Shown piece after piece: positions 13,379 through 29,148 of a stretch of 42,500 nucleotides of DNA. The stretch lies in NCBI GenBank assembly GCA_002104895.1, contig MCFG01000423.1, positions 1-42,500 on the forward strand, read 5' to 3'. Position numbers and translations under genes: made by a program. The stretch's first letter is position 1, and each line of letters starts with the position of its first letter. The DNA is from Anaeromyces robustus. Taxonomy: Eukaryota; Neocallimastigomycota; Neocallimastigomycetes; Neocallimastigales; Neocallimastigaceae. The notes beneath the pieces were generated by a model, which was not told the DNA's origin, made no database searches, and saw only the letters and a program-made list of their open reading frames with translations.

Positions 13379-13433
13379 AATAAAAAGAAATTTTCAAATT
13401 AAATAAAAAAAAATATAAAATTTAATATAAAAA

Positions 13434-13650
13434 GTTGTCAGAAGGCAACCAAGTCCTTGCCGTATCAATGGAAAAATTTGATAGGCACGATCTTCAAAGT
13501 GAAATTCATTGTTTAAAATAACAATGAAAATCACCACTTCCCGCTATGAACTGGTGCTTTATATCATCTTCCAACTTAGTAAATGTGTCTTGTTTGGAAA
13601 ACAAAGACGGGAAACGTACTATATACATGATCCTGTAAAGTACGGTCGAT
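13434..13650 (-). ncRNA. U3 small nucleolar RNA (box C/D, SSU processome)
   Basis: U3 guides early cleavages of the 18S rRNA precursor by pairing with the 5'-ETS and 18S. Reading the minus strand from about 13650, the RNA starts ATCGACCGTAC, very like yeast U3. Box A (ACAGGATCAT) is at 13636-13627, inside a 5' stem-loop closed by CGTAC (13644-13640) with GTACG (13619-13615). A box C'-like GATGATA follows at about 13568-13562, a box B-like AGCGGGAAGTGG at 13545-13534, and a box C-like TTTGAAGATCGTG near 13498. A stem (GCCTATCAA with TTGATACGGC) follows box C. Box D (CTGA) is at 13441-13438, just before the 3' end, as in other U3 RNAs. The length of about 217 nt is typical. No intron is needed to explain it. 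Exact ends are estimated from homologous ends. Confidence 0.92.
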
Positions 13651-13995
13651 AAAGAAAGAACCGAGGGTACTCGAAAGTTTTCATATTATATATTAAATTA
13701 AATTTAACATAATATTAAAATTTTTATGAATTAATTTTTAAGATATATGATTGGTCAATTATAAAAATTTCTTTTCTTTTACTTTTTATTATTATTATTA
13801 TTTATTTATTTATTCAATACTTTTTTTTTTATATTATAAATTTTTTTTTTTATTTTATTTTATTTATTAATAAAAAATAATAAAAAAAATAATAATAAAA
13901 TTAATAGTATGAAATAATAATATATTAAAAAAAAAAAAAAATAAAATAAAATTTAAAAATTATATTTTATTTTTATATTTTTTTTTAATGAATAA
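13651..13995. promoter_or_regulatory. Divergent spacer between U3 snoRNA and the MFS gene
   Basis: This 345-bp AT-rich spacer separates the 5' ends of the minus-strand U3 gene and the plus-strand transporter gene, so it should contain both start regions. The only GC-rich patch is at 13658-13675, directly upstream of U3. On the U3 strand it reads CGAG-TACC-CTCG, a small potential stem-loop or protein-binding site. TATA-like sequences abound and cannot be discriminated. The remainder is poly(T)/poly(A). Confidence 0.4.
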
Positions 13996-17255
<3,260 letters not shown>

Positions 17256-17823
17256 TTAATTAAAATTTTAAAATTAAAGTATATTTAATTATTTTCATAG
17301 AATATAGATTATATATAATATAGTGTAATATAATTAAAATATAATAATTATTACTAAAAATAGCCAAAACAATAACAATAAACAGTAACAATAAACAAAA
17401 ATAAAAAAATAAAAAAAAAATAAAAAAAATAAAAAACATAAAAAAAATAAAAAATAAAAAATAAAAAATAAAAAATAAAAACAAAAAATAGAATTTATAA
17501 TAATTACATAGAAATATTGTACCATAGATTATTATATAAACAAATAAATAAATAAAAAGTTAAATAAATAAACAAATAATAAATGAATGAATGAATGAGT
17601 AGATGGATAAATAAATAATTATTTATCTATTGATTGATAACTATTATATTACTATAATAAAAACTACATAATAGTGATTATATATATAGTAGTTATATAT
17701 ATATATATAAAAGTGTTTTACTTTTTATTTTTATTTTATTCTATTAATTTATTTTATTTTATTTTGTTTTGTTTTACTTTGTCTTGTTTTTATTTCTTTT
17801 ATTTTATTAAAAATTTTAATCAA

Positions 17824-17855
<32 letters not shown>

Positions 17856-19685
17856 TGTAATTATAGAAATAGATATAATAATATAATAATATGTTAAAAA
17901 ATTATTTTTAAATATTTTTATAGTTTATAGAAGAGGATAAATAAAAAATTTAGGGGAGGATTTTCATATTATAAATATGATTATTAATAAATACATAATT
18001 ACATAATTACTAATTATTAATCATTTCATTTATATAATTTATATATTATTTATATATTAATATATTATTAATTTTTTTAAAAATTTTTAAATAAATTATT
18101 AATTATAAACTTATTTATTTAAATATCATCTATATGCATTTAATTATTTTTATTTATTTATTTAATTTAATATATTTTATACTTTTATATATTTTTAATT
18201 AATTTAATACCTTAAATGAAAAAAAAAAAAATTTTGGTCACTATTTTTTTTTCAAAATTTTTAAAAAAAATTTTTTTTTTCTTTTTTTTCTTTTTTTTTT
18301 TTTTTTTTTTATTCGAACAATAATAGTTCTTATATATTTTATATAACTATTTTTGTGAAAAGGTAAGATTAAAAAAAAAAATAGGAAAACAGAATAAAAT
18401 TATTTACTTTTTAATAGAGAAATTTAATTATTTACACGATATTATATAAATTCAAGAAAAAAAAAATGGATAAATAATAAATAATAAATAATAAAAATAT
18501 ATAATTAAATACTTGGTTGGATATTACATTTCTTGAAGTTTTCATATGATAATATAATTTCAAAATATAGAAAATAAAATAAATAAAAATATAGAAATAA
18601 ACAATATCAATAATATAAAGTATGATAAGAAAAAATATTAAAAATAATGAAATTTATATATATATATATTTTAAATATTTAATTTTTATATTAAAATTAA
18701 TATGGTATAATTAATTATTTAATAAATGTATTTTTAATAAACATTGAATATTGTTATAATAATAATAATAATAAATTAAGATTATTATTTATTATTATTA
18801 TTTAAAACAATGATAACAATAAGTATATATAAAAAAATAATTACAATAATAGAGAAAAGATGAGTTATAAGTAATAACAATTAATAACAATTAACAATCT
18901 CTACAAAAGAATAATTAATATATTTTTATAATTGTTGACAGTAGTTTAAAATTGATAAATTGATAATAAATAATGTATAGTAAAATAAATGATATAATGA
19001 TATAATTATATAATAATAATAATTAAAATAATGATAATGTTAATAATATTAAAGTAAATGATAGTAATAATAACAACAATAGGACAACAAAAACCTCGCT
19101 GAAAATAGTAAAACAGTAACAACAACAAAAACAACAACCATAAAAATAATAAAAAAAATACAATAGTACATATATTATAGAAAATAGGGTTTTATTAATA
19201 TGTAATATATATAAATAATACCCTATTAATATATATATTTAAAACAATTTTATATATATATATATAAACATAAAACTTTTTAAATATTAATTAATATTAA
19301 TGTAAAAATAGTATAAAAGTTAATATTTTAGATAGTAAATGTAATATAAGTTTATTATAAGATAATTAATAAATTCAGAATTTTTGTTTTTTTAGTTTTT
19401 AATTTTATATTCGTTATTAATATATTAATATATATATATATATTATTCTTAAAATTCAATTAATAATAATAGTTTAATTACTAACAATACAATACTTACT
19501 AACATATATTTATATTTTTCTAATATTATTGGTTTACTTTTACTTTTTTTTTTAATTATTATATATATATTTATTTATTAATAATTTATATTTAAAAATA
19601 TAACGATGTATTATAATAATATTATAAAACAATTTAGTATTTTTTTTATTGAATTGATAAAAAAAAAAAATTTAAATAAACAAAA
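17256..19685. other. AT-rich spacer, no gene seen
   Basis: This is the 3' flank of the transporter gene and the 5' flank of the CBM5/12-DM9 gene. It contains homopolymers, a poly(A)-interrupted tract at 17395-17490 and AAT/ATT repeats. A slightly less AT-rich island at 19080-19145 has ACA-rich sequence and no open frame. The A-rich leader directly before 19686 looks like a normal translation start context. Confidence 0.6.
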
Positions 19686-19914
19686 ATGGGAGAACAATGG
19701 AGAGCTAATGTTGCTTATGGTCCAGCTGGTACCAGAGTTGAATATGAAGGTACTCTTTACGAACTTATTCAACCACATACTTCTCAAGTAGGTTGGGAAC
19801 CATCCATGGTTCCTGCTCTTTGGAGAGTTTGTCGTAATCAACAAGGTTCAGGTCATGGTCCAGGTCATGGTCCAGGTCCTAATCAATTCCAAAATAATAA
19901 TCAACAATATCCTC

Positions 19915-19946
<32 letters not shown>

Positions 19947-20774
19947 CCTTTCCAAGGTGGAAATCAAGGTCCAGGAAATCAATCTTTCAGACCATCACCA
20001 TTTGGTCAATTCCAACAAAATCAACAATATGGTGAAAATGTCTTTGGTCAAAAACCATTTGGAGGTGGTGGCTTCCCATTTGGAGGTGGTGCAAGACCAC
20101 CATTTGGAGGTTTCTTCCCATTTGGTGGATTTCCAGGTGGAGGACAAGGTTCAGGTCCAGCTCAAAATATGATGGGTGGTAATGATAATTATAATAATAA
20201 TAATAATTATGATAATAACCAACAAAATAACTACGGTAATGCCGGTTATGGTGGTGGCTACGGTGGTGGCTATGATAATGGCTACAATGGTGGCTACAAT
20301 GGTGGTAACAATGGTGGTTACAACGGTGGTTATAACCAACCACCATACCAATGGGTAAAATACAATGGTTCTACTCCAGATAATGCTATTGGTATTTCAA
20401 ATAAACTTAATAAAACTTTCTATGTTGCCCGTTGTCCAATAGAACAAGGTGTTCATCCAGGTTATTTTGATCCAAAGAATGGAAGATGTTATTCTTCATA
20501 TGGTGGTAAGGAAGTTGTTAGTTTCGATTTTGAAGTTTTAGTTTGTGATCCATCAAGATACATCTGGACTCCATGTAGTGATCCTAAAAGCTTTACTGGT
20601 AATCCAATTATCGGTGGTTATGAAAACAATGGTCTTGAACTTTATGTATGTAAATGTATGCATAAGGATGTTCCATACTTTGGTAAGACCAATAAGGAAG
20701 CTAGCTGTGCCTACTTTGGTAATGATGGTAAAGAACGTAAAGTTACCCAATTTGATATTTTAACCTACAAATAA
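19686..20774 (+). CDS. CBM5/12 carbohydrate-binding plus double DM9-repeat protein, 362 aa
   Basis: A single exon starting at ATG 19686 (leader AACAAAA). Residues 2-48 form a CBM5/12-type module: W5, Y11, VEYEGTLYELIQPHTSQ, then GWEPS and PALW, the aromatic pattern of chitin/polysaccharide-binding modules found in secreted chitinases and in short fungal proteins. Residues 50-215 are low complexity: poly-Gln, Gly/Phe/Pro-rich and Tyr-Gly-Gly/Asn repeats. Residues 220-362 contain two DM9 (DUF3421) repeats, each with the W...G pattern: first FYVARCPIEQGVHPGY and GGKEVVSFDFEVLVC, then LELYVCKCMHKDVPYFG and KVTQFDIL. DM9 proteins of molluscs bind mannose. There is no signal peptide, so a cytosolic lectin or non-classical export is likely. 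Codons are more GC-rich than the surroundings, suggesting good expression. Ligand unknown. Confidence 0.85.
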
Positions 20775-22210
20775 AAAAATTAAAATAAAAATAAAAATAA
20801 AAATAAAATAAAAATAAAAAAAAAAAAAGACAAAAAGATAACAAAAACTTTAAAAAAAATAAAACCAGAAAAAAAATAAAACTAGGGAAAAAAATAAAAA
20901 TTAAAAAATAAAATAATAATAATAATAATAATAATAAAATTAATAAAATATTTATTATTATTTTATATTATTTTCGATTTTTAATATATATAACCTATAT
21001 TTATATATAAATTGTAAAAAGAAAAAAACAAAAAATTAAAAAAAAAATTTTTTTTAATAAAAGTTAATAAAATATAATAACAATAAAAAAATAATAACAA
21101 TAATAATATTTTATATTATGCTATATACTTTTTTTTTTTTTTTTTTTTTTGTTTGTTTATTTATTTATTGTTTATGCTATGAAATATTTTTTTTTATATA
21201 TATATAGTGTGTTTTTTTATTTTATTTATTATAAAAAGAAATGTACTATATAACAAGTAATTAATTAAAATGAATTAATTATTATTTAAGTATTGAATTT
21301 TATTCTTTATAAATAATTTTTTTTTTTTTCTTTTTTCTAAATTATTTTTATATGGTATATGATCTCAATACTAAAAAATAATTAACTATTATAGTAATAT
21401 AGAGCATCTAAAAAAAAATAATAATAATTTTAATACTATACATATATTTATATACATATATATATATATATATATTGATAATAATTGTTTATATTTTTTA
21501 GTAGTATTGGTATTGGTATTCCTTTTAAATTTAAAAAAAAAAATATATCTACTTCTAATAATATAAATGAACCAGGGATAAATATCATAATATTATCATA
21601 TAATTTTTATCCAGAGCTTCTAAACAAAATTGTTTTAAATAGGAATAATAAGGGTATACAAGACTATTTTCAAGAATTATACTCTTTTTTTTTTTTTTTT
21701 TTATTTATTTATTTTTAATATAATATTTTTTATTGTGGGTTAAAAGTTTTTTAAAAAAAAAAAAAACTTATTAAAAAAATTTAATTTACTCTCATAACCC
21801 TTTATAATTTTTTTATACTAAAAATAATCATTACAACAATAAATAAAAAGTTTGTAAATAATTTATTTTTTTGAAATTCTATTATTCTATAAAATTTCAT
21901 TATATATTCTAGCAATAAAAAAAAAACTATTTTATTTACTACAACTTATTATTATTTTTTTTATTTGAATTTCGAATTTTGAATTTTTATTAATAATTAA
22001 TGTTTAGTCCAGTGGTAATAATAATTAATTTTATTTTTAAAATATTTTTAGTCAATAATACTTGTTTTTTTAATTAATATAAAAAATATATAAATAATTA
22101 AATAAATGTATAAATATTTACTATAATAAAAATATAATATAAATAATTATTAAATATAAATAATTATAGTGTATTTTAAAGTAATTATATATAGTATAGT
22201 AATCACTTTA

Positions 22211-22241
<31 letters not shown>

Positions 22242-22856
22242 TTATTAAATATTCTTATTAATTTAATTTTTATTGAAACCTATTATAAAATATAACTTAT
22301 TATTTATATTAAACAAATAATATTATAAGAATATATAATTTACACATATTCATGTATCTATAACGTTTTTTTTTTTTTTTTTCTTTTTTCTTTGCTTGTA
22401 GATAAATAGATAACAAAACAGAACTTTAAAAGATATTTTATTATGTTTAAAGTTTCCATGTTGAAAAAATGATTTTTTTTTGATTTTATCTATATACTTA
22501 TAGAATATTAGAATATTCTATCAAATTATTATTAATATATTATACCATATTAAAATAATAATTATTTAATTATTTAATGATAAAATAGTTCAGTATTATT
22601 GAAACTATAGATATAAAATTGTTATATTAATTATTTATTATAAGAGAAAAAAAAAAGTTTATTTTTTTATTTATTTATAATAATACTTTTTTTTTTTTAA
22701 TGTTATTTTTTCTTTTCTATTCTTTTTTTTTTTTTTATTTATAATAATATATTTTTTTTAATGTTATTCTTTCTTTTCTTTATTTTTTTTTTTAAATATT
22801 CTTTTTAATTAATTTATTTAAACAATTAATTTTAAGTATTAATATTTTTTTTAATA

Positions 22857-22887
<31 letters not shown>

Positions 22888-23099
22888 TTAATATTTTATT
22901 TATTTTATTTATTAATTCATTTATTAATTCATATATTTATTTAATTATATTTATTTAATTATTTTTTATTTTTTTATTTATAATTTAGTTTATTTATTTA
23001 TTTATTTATTAAGTTTATTTTAATTTATTATTTTATTTTTTAATACATTTATTTTTATTATTTTATTTCATTTTATTTTATTTTATTATTTATTTTATT
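20775..23099. other. AT-rich convergent spacer with one weak coding-like relic
   Basis: This is the shared 3' flank of the CBM5/12-DM9 gene (+) and the FAF2 gene (-). Mostly homopolymers and ATT repeats. At 21485-21718 (+) a 77-codon frame has a partly normal composition (NEPGINIIILSY and NRNNKGIQDYFQELY) between low-complexity ends. I cannot assign it to a family and it is more likely a pseudogene scrap than a gene. Confidence 0.45.
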
Positions 23100-24956
23100 T
23101 TATTCTTCACTTTCTTCATCATCTTTTTCTTCTACAATTAAACTTGAACTTGGACAAAGACCAAGAGATTCTAAAGTTTGATCTTTTTCTGTATATTCTT
23201 TTCTAGGGAAGGTATTTACAAGTATAATTTCTGATAAAATATCAAGTGGACCTAAGTCTTTTGATTCTACAAAATCATAGACAATCTACAATTTTTTTTT
23301 TTTTTTTTTTTTTATTCATAATCATAAAAATTATTAAAGGAAAAATAATAATAATTATTAATATTAATATATAATTATATATAATTATATAATTTATTTA
23401 TAATAATATTGTAAATATAAATATGAAAATATGAAAATATAATCTAATTGTTATCTTTATATTAAATTTTTTAAATTATTTAATAAATTCAAATTAAAAT
23501 TCAAATTCAAATTATTTTTATTTTTATTCTTAAGAATAATTACTTGTAATTTATCATCGGCTCTGAAACTTCTTATTACACGTGAACCATCTGGGAAACG
23601 AATTGAAAGTTGAGCTGTTTCACATTCATCTTCATTTGGTTCTGGTGGAAGACTTTCAGCAAGTCTTTGTTTATATTTTCTTTTTTCTTCTACCTTTCTT
23701 TCATATTCCATTTGTCTTTGTCTAGCTAATTCTTCTTCACGTTGTTTTCTTTCACGTTCTAATTTTTCTTTTCTTTCCTGATATTATATAAATTTATATA
23801 TATATATTTATAGTAGATAATAGAAAAAATAAAATAATATATATAAATTTTTTTAATAAAAAAAAATATATTATATATGTTAATAAATAAATAAATAATA
23901 ATTATTATTATTATTTTTTTATATTATTTAAATAATAAAAAATATGTATTTATAAATATATAATATTTACTCTTTCACGATCTTTTCTTAATGATTCTTC
24001 ATAAGCAGACTCTTGTTCTTGCCTTATAATACGTGATTGTTCTCTTTCACGTCTATTTAAATTTTATTTTTTTTTTTAATATTTATTATTTATTAATTAA
24101 TACAAAAATTTATATTATGGTATAGATATTTTATTATATTATTATATCAATTTATTTATATTTACTGTTCAGCTAATTCAGATTGAAGTTGAACAGATAG
24201 TTGTTCATATTTTTGATCAATTTTTTGAATAATATCTTCAACAGGTTGAAGTCCTATTAAATATATATAATTTTAAAATTTAGTTATTATATTTATATAA
24301 AATGATATAATAAAATAAAATAAAATAAAATAAAATAAAATAATATATATATATTTATATATATTACCTTCAATTTTTTCAGAGATAATTGGTCTTTTTC
24401 TTTGATGTGCAACTAAACCAATAAATGGATAAGTTGTAACACCAAATACATTATTGACTTATAAAAAGGAAACATTAAAAAAAGTAAATATATGGAGTTT
24501 ATATTATTATTTATTTATTTATTTATTTATTTATTACCTTTATAACCCTCAATTTCATTAACTGATCCTGCCCACACAACAAAGTTTCTTTCTTTTAAAT
24601 AATCAATAAAAACATCAGACGAAATAACATTTCTATAATATTATTATTTTAAGTCAATATATATAAATATAATTATATAAAATTATATAATATATATAAA
24701 TATATGAAATAATTATACATAATTTATAAATATACCTGCAAAATTCGGGTGTATCATCATGTTCTGGTGAATTAACAATTACAACTAATATTTGATAGTT
24801 ATCTTTTATATCTAGTAAAGCCTTTAAATAATACATTTTTAATAATATAAAGATTAATAATGATAAATGAAAAAAATTTTAATATATAAATGAATAAATA
24901 TATTATAAAAATAATAAATTTTTGTTTTTATTATTAAATTATTATTATTTTTTCTA

Positions 24957-24994
<38 letters not shown>

Positions 24995-26245
24995 GTATTA
25001 ATAATAGTAGAATAGTAATATTCATTTATTTACTTGCTTATATGTTCCTCTGTAGAAGGTTGGGTGCTTTTCTCCGTAATTCTCTTCAAAATATTGTATA
25101 AATTTTTCAGCACATGTCATTCTTGCACTTCTATGTTGATCACTTCCTTCTATTAATTTTTTAAATGAATTTGGGAACATGTCAACTATTGATAATAAAT
25201 TGATATTATTATTGTTATTATATATATATGTTTATTTATATTTATATTTAATAAATATATATATCATATATAAAATATATATTTATATATAAAAATAATA
25301 ATATAGTAATAGTATATAATAGTAATTATATGTAAAAAGTTAATAAAAATATTATATATATATATATATATTTCAGTTTATATAAAAATAATATATCATA
25401 AATTAATTGAATTCACTGTTTTATATAAAAATAATATATCATAAATTGACTGAATTCACACTGTTTTAACATACATATATATTTAAGAATAGAAATAGCA
25501 ATACGAACGGGTGAAAATATTAATTCGAATAATCGACCCTACGAGGGAAAAATAAATAAAAACATGTAATATATCCATTATAAATTTTATATATCATATA
25601 TAATAAATTTAAAATGATATAAAATATTAATAGTTTTAATATTATTTAAAAATCATTTTTTTTTTTTGAAAAATTTTTTAATTTATTATTCATTAATTTA
25701 TTGTTAATATATATATTTTATTATTTATATTTTATATATATATAATTTTTTTTGACTTACAATTGGATGTGAAACTTGGTTATTTCCATGGTTATTTTGA
25801 CGATTATTATTATTCCTGTTATTATTTATTAAATTATTTCTTGAACTACTAGTAGAATCATCATTATCAAGTTCTCCACCAAAATAATATTGATAAGCCG
25901 ACTATATTTTATTTCAATTAATTTCAATTGTTATATTATTTATATATAATATATAATATAAAAAAAAATAAAATATAAAATAATACAAAATAAAATAATA
26001 CATATATATATATAAAGAAAGTGAAAATTGAAAAAGCAAAAAATAAAAATATAAATATATATCCTTATTTTTTTTTTATTTTTAAAAAATATATATAAAT
26101 TTATTTAGTAATTATTCACCTCTAAATCCCAATTAAATCTTTGTAATAATTTTATTGTCTTTTCTAAATCATCTTCACCAGAAAGATTTTGAAAAGATTC
26201 TAAAACTTCTCTTTGATTATCAGTTAAGGAGTCAAGATATTCCAT
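23100..26245 (-). CDS. faf2: FAF2/UBXD8-like UBX-domain protein (ER-associated degradation, p97/Cdc48 adaptor), 11 exons, 447 aa
   Basis: Exons, in transcription order: 26245-26120, 25901-25761, 25538-25475, 25185-25034, 24821-24736, 24632-24538, 24457-24368, 24253-24166, 24052-23971, 23777-23544, 23285-23100. All borders are GT-AG and all phases agree; 447 aa compares with 445 in human FAF2. Domains: UBA-like (1-45, LLQRFNWDLE), Asn-rich linker (about 55-85), a membrane hairpin with a central Pro (90-110, GRLFELIFSPVRIAISILKY), the UAS thioredoxin-like domain (about 112-255, with HPTFYRGTY and DDTPEFCR), a Glu/Arg-rich coiled coil (about 260-350), an LPPEP linker (351-355) and a UBX domain (361-438). 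The UBX carries FPR at 412-414, the Cdc48/p97-binding loop. By family it recruits Cdc48 to ubiquitinated substrates at the ER and lipid droplets. The 64-nt hairpin exon is easily missed by gene finders. Confidence 0.93.
25377..25464. repeat. Tandem duplication in FAF2 intron 3
   Basis: A unit of about 43-45 nt beginning TTTATATAAAAATAA and ending GAATTCAC is present twice (25377-25419 and 25420-25464) with two substitutions and one small indel. It lies close to the donor of the hairpin exon and does not affect the coding sequence. Confidence 0.85.
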
Positions 26246-26663
26246 TATTTCATTGAATATTGAATTATTATTTTATTTAATATAATTTTTAAATTTTAAT
26301 TATAATTTTATAATTTTAATTTTTATTTAATTTGTTATTGTATGTTATTGTGTTTATTTTCTTTGACTATCAAAACATAAATCAAATATTTTCATTATTA
26401 AATATGATATGATATGTATGAAGTATATATATAAAAAAAAAACAATTATTAATATAATTAAAAAAAAAAAAAGAAAAACAATTTTAATTTTTCTAACAAA
26501 ATAATATAATATATTTAAATATAATATTATTTTACTTCTTACCTTTGAATCAATACTTTATTATTTGAAAAATATTTATAAAACTTTTTAAGTATTTCAA
26601 TTTGTAATGTTAAAATTATAATTTAAAATTGATAATGAAAGATGATTGATGAATTAAAAAAAA

Positions 26664-26697
<34 letters not shown>

Positions 26698-27507
26698 TAT
26701 TATTTTATAATAATGTTAAAATAATTGAGGAATTAAAAAAAATAAATATTATTTTTAATAATTATATATTAATAATTTATAATTGTTAAGGGTAGATGAT
26801 GATTGATGGATTAATTTTTATAATATCTTTATAATATATAATATATAATATATATATTTGGAAGAAAATTTTACTTCTTTTTTTTATTATAAATTGATAT
26901 TTTATTTATTTTTTTTTTTTCTTGCGTGAAGTAGAAAAATGTATTATATTTTTCTTTTCTTTTTTATTTTTTTAATTTATATAAAACCAACTAATCGTTA
27001 GTATGTAATAATTAATATATTTCAATATCAAAGTAATGAAAAATTTTATGAAAAGAACAAAAAAAAAAAAAAAATTTTTTTTCAATATATAATATATTAT
27101 TAAAATTTTCAATGATATTAAATTTTTTGTACTGTTGGTTTATAGATTTTAAAACTATTTAAGTAAATTTTTTTTCTTTTCTTTAAAAATATATATTTAT
27201 TATTATAATGATAATATTAAATATATAAAACAAACAGAACTAACAAAACAGATATAATAAATAATATACTAAATATAATGCAAGATTATATTAATCTTTT
27301 GATTGAATATAATTTAGTTTATAAAAAATACATATAATTAATGTATGATAAGTATGATACATGATTATATATTAATACAAGCAATAATAAAAAAAAAATT
27401 AATATAAATTATTAATAATTCAATTTGGAATAAAGATAAATGAATTTAAATAAAGGAATATATAAAACTTAAACTTATTAATTAAAAAATGTGGAAATGA
27501 TTTATAT

Positions 27508-27548
<41 letters not shown>

Positions 27549-27650
27549 TTTTTATTTTTTATTACTTTTTTTTAATATATAAGAATATGAGAAACTTTAT
27601 GAGTGTTATTTAAATTATATATACTTTTTTATACTAAAGAAAGTAACATC
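26246..27650. other. AT-rich 5' flank of FAF2, no gene seen
   Basis: Contains the upstream region of the FAF2 gene, an (AT)n tract at about 26664-26695 and a (TTTA)n block at about 27510-27545. No frame with normal composition was found. Confidence 0.6.
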
Positions 27651-27894
27651 TGTAATTAAGATAATGTAGTTTCCATTAAATTCTCTTTTGGGTAATTGTT
27701 ATCATTTCTTATAAAAGAAGATAATTCTGAAAGCTCTATGGTTGAAATAATATCATATTTCGATTTGAGATACTATTATTATATCTAATCGGTTCTTGGT
27801 CTTGGAGAGTACGAATTTGTATTGTTCAAATAACAACTCTCTCTCTCTATATATATATAAACAGCATATCCACTGGTATTGTTTTGTTTAATAA

Positions 27895-29087
27895 TCAGCT
27901 AACTCTTTTTTGAATTTTGTAAAGATGTTCAATTAATTGTTTCCTTTCTCTTTTATCGAATTTATCGAAATGCAAACTTCTTTCAAACCATGAAGGAACA
28001 GATATAAATATTGTGGTTGATATACTTTTCATACTCTAGGTATTAAATAAGGAATGCTTTATGGTTGATATATTTTTTCATACTCTAAGATAGAAGTATA
28101 AGTATTAAATAAGGAATATTTCCTTATTTTGTTTGTAAAAGTGATGAAGAAGGTTATTGATGAAATCTAGTAAATTCTAATTAAAGAGAAGAAAGGATAA
28201 TAAAAGAATCTAATGTTCAAAGAATTTATTTATTCACTTTGTAGACAATAGAGGCAATAAAAAGATGATTATCTTGAAAAATCTTTCCACTCTTAAAAAA
28301 GCTATTTTCGAGTTATTTATACATACATATCTACAACGTAAACGTATTATCCATTTGATACCTAGATTAAGATATAGGTATTTATAATCCAGTATAAATA
28401 ATATAATATATTTAGAATCACAAAAAAAATTTATTATTATTATTATTCATAATTTTTTACCTTTAATTCTTTGTTTGTCAGCAAAATTATTCTAGTACCA
28501 AATTTTTTCTTTTAACGTCTTTGCATTCAATTAGTTCTTTAATAATGTGAAGATTTTCCCTGCTTAATCGAAATAACGAATTTGAGCTATATAGTAAAAA
28601 TCGCTAAAAAGGGAGTAAACAAAGTTCGCGAGATATGGTAATAGGTGCAAGTGTTAGAATCAATAGATTTGTGTCTAAAACAACAAAATCATCCTTTATT
28701 GAATATAGATTGGGCTTTTTTGGTTTTAGTCTTGTTAGAACCTAAAAGGGGAGAGTAGTAATTTAAAATACTGATGATATAGGAAAAAAGAATTCTTCGT
28801 TTAAGAAAAAATGAGTTATTATGATTAAGGAGAAAACGAGAGAATGAATTTATAATCAGGTTAAGTTTTGAGTTAAGGTTGGAAATAATATAATATATAG
28901 GTTTAAGGGAAAGTGAATTGTCAACAGGGATATATCAAGATATTTATAGATGAAAGCTTTAGGAATTCTATTGATACCAAGAAAGAAAGTAAGGTCAGAT
29001 TAATTAGGAGGAAGAGAGAGTTTGAGCGGTTTAACAGCTATTGTAGCACATTTGTTGATACCAAAGGTCATTTCATTAGTTTTAGCC
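27895..29087 (-). mobile_element. Decayed old copy of a non-LTR retrotransposon (reverse transcriptase 3' half)
   Basis: Frame-by-frame translation of the minus strand matches the better copy at 29506-31360, with many stops and frameshifts. From 29087 downward: TNEMTFGINKCATIAV, DLTFFLGINRIPK, KRRILFSYIISILNYYSPLL, SNKTKTKKAQSIFNKG, PFSDFYYIAQIRYFD and IKWIIRLRCRY, each collinear with the intact element. A 45-codon open piece at 28032-27895 (containing SWFERSLHFDKFDKR) may be the region after the zinc-knuckle, but that assignment is weak. A local duplication (28014-28062 and 28063-28124) lies in this area. Identity is clearly lower than between the other copies, so this is an older insertion. 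Its 3' end and 5' end are not recognisable; 27650-27894 to its left is also less AT-rich and may be part of it. Confidence 0.75.
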
Positions 29088-29116
29088 TTTTTTTTTTTTC
29101 TTTTTTTTTTTTTTCT

Positions 29117-29148
<32 letters not shown>

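Larger units (their letters stand above)
1271..13433. other. 12-kb AT-rich gene desert
   Basis: No coding region with normal amino-acid composition was found on either strand. The open frames present translate to Ile/Phe/Tyr/Asn/Lys-only strings and follow T or A runs. The stretch consists of poly(A)/poly(T) tracts, AAAT and AAT microsatellites, and scattered palindromes and small tandem duplications (3461-3520, 9035-9089, 9541-9740 and 13073-13158, listed separately). The right end holds the hairpin and U3 gene described below. The part nearest 1271 must include the promoter of the reductase gene, but I cannot identify a specific element in it. Confidence 0.75.

Noticed and set aside
19855-20358. 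Several alternative frames in the CBM5/12-DM9 gene, including His/Tyr-rich antisense
   Set aside because: Shadows of the repetitive Gln/Gly/Asn codons; the 362-codon frame alone has domain similarity.
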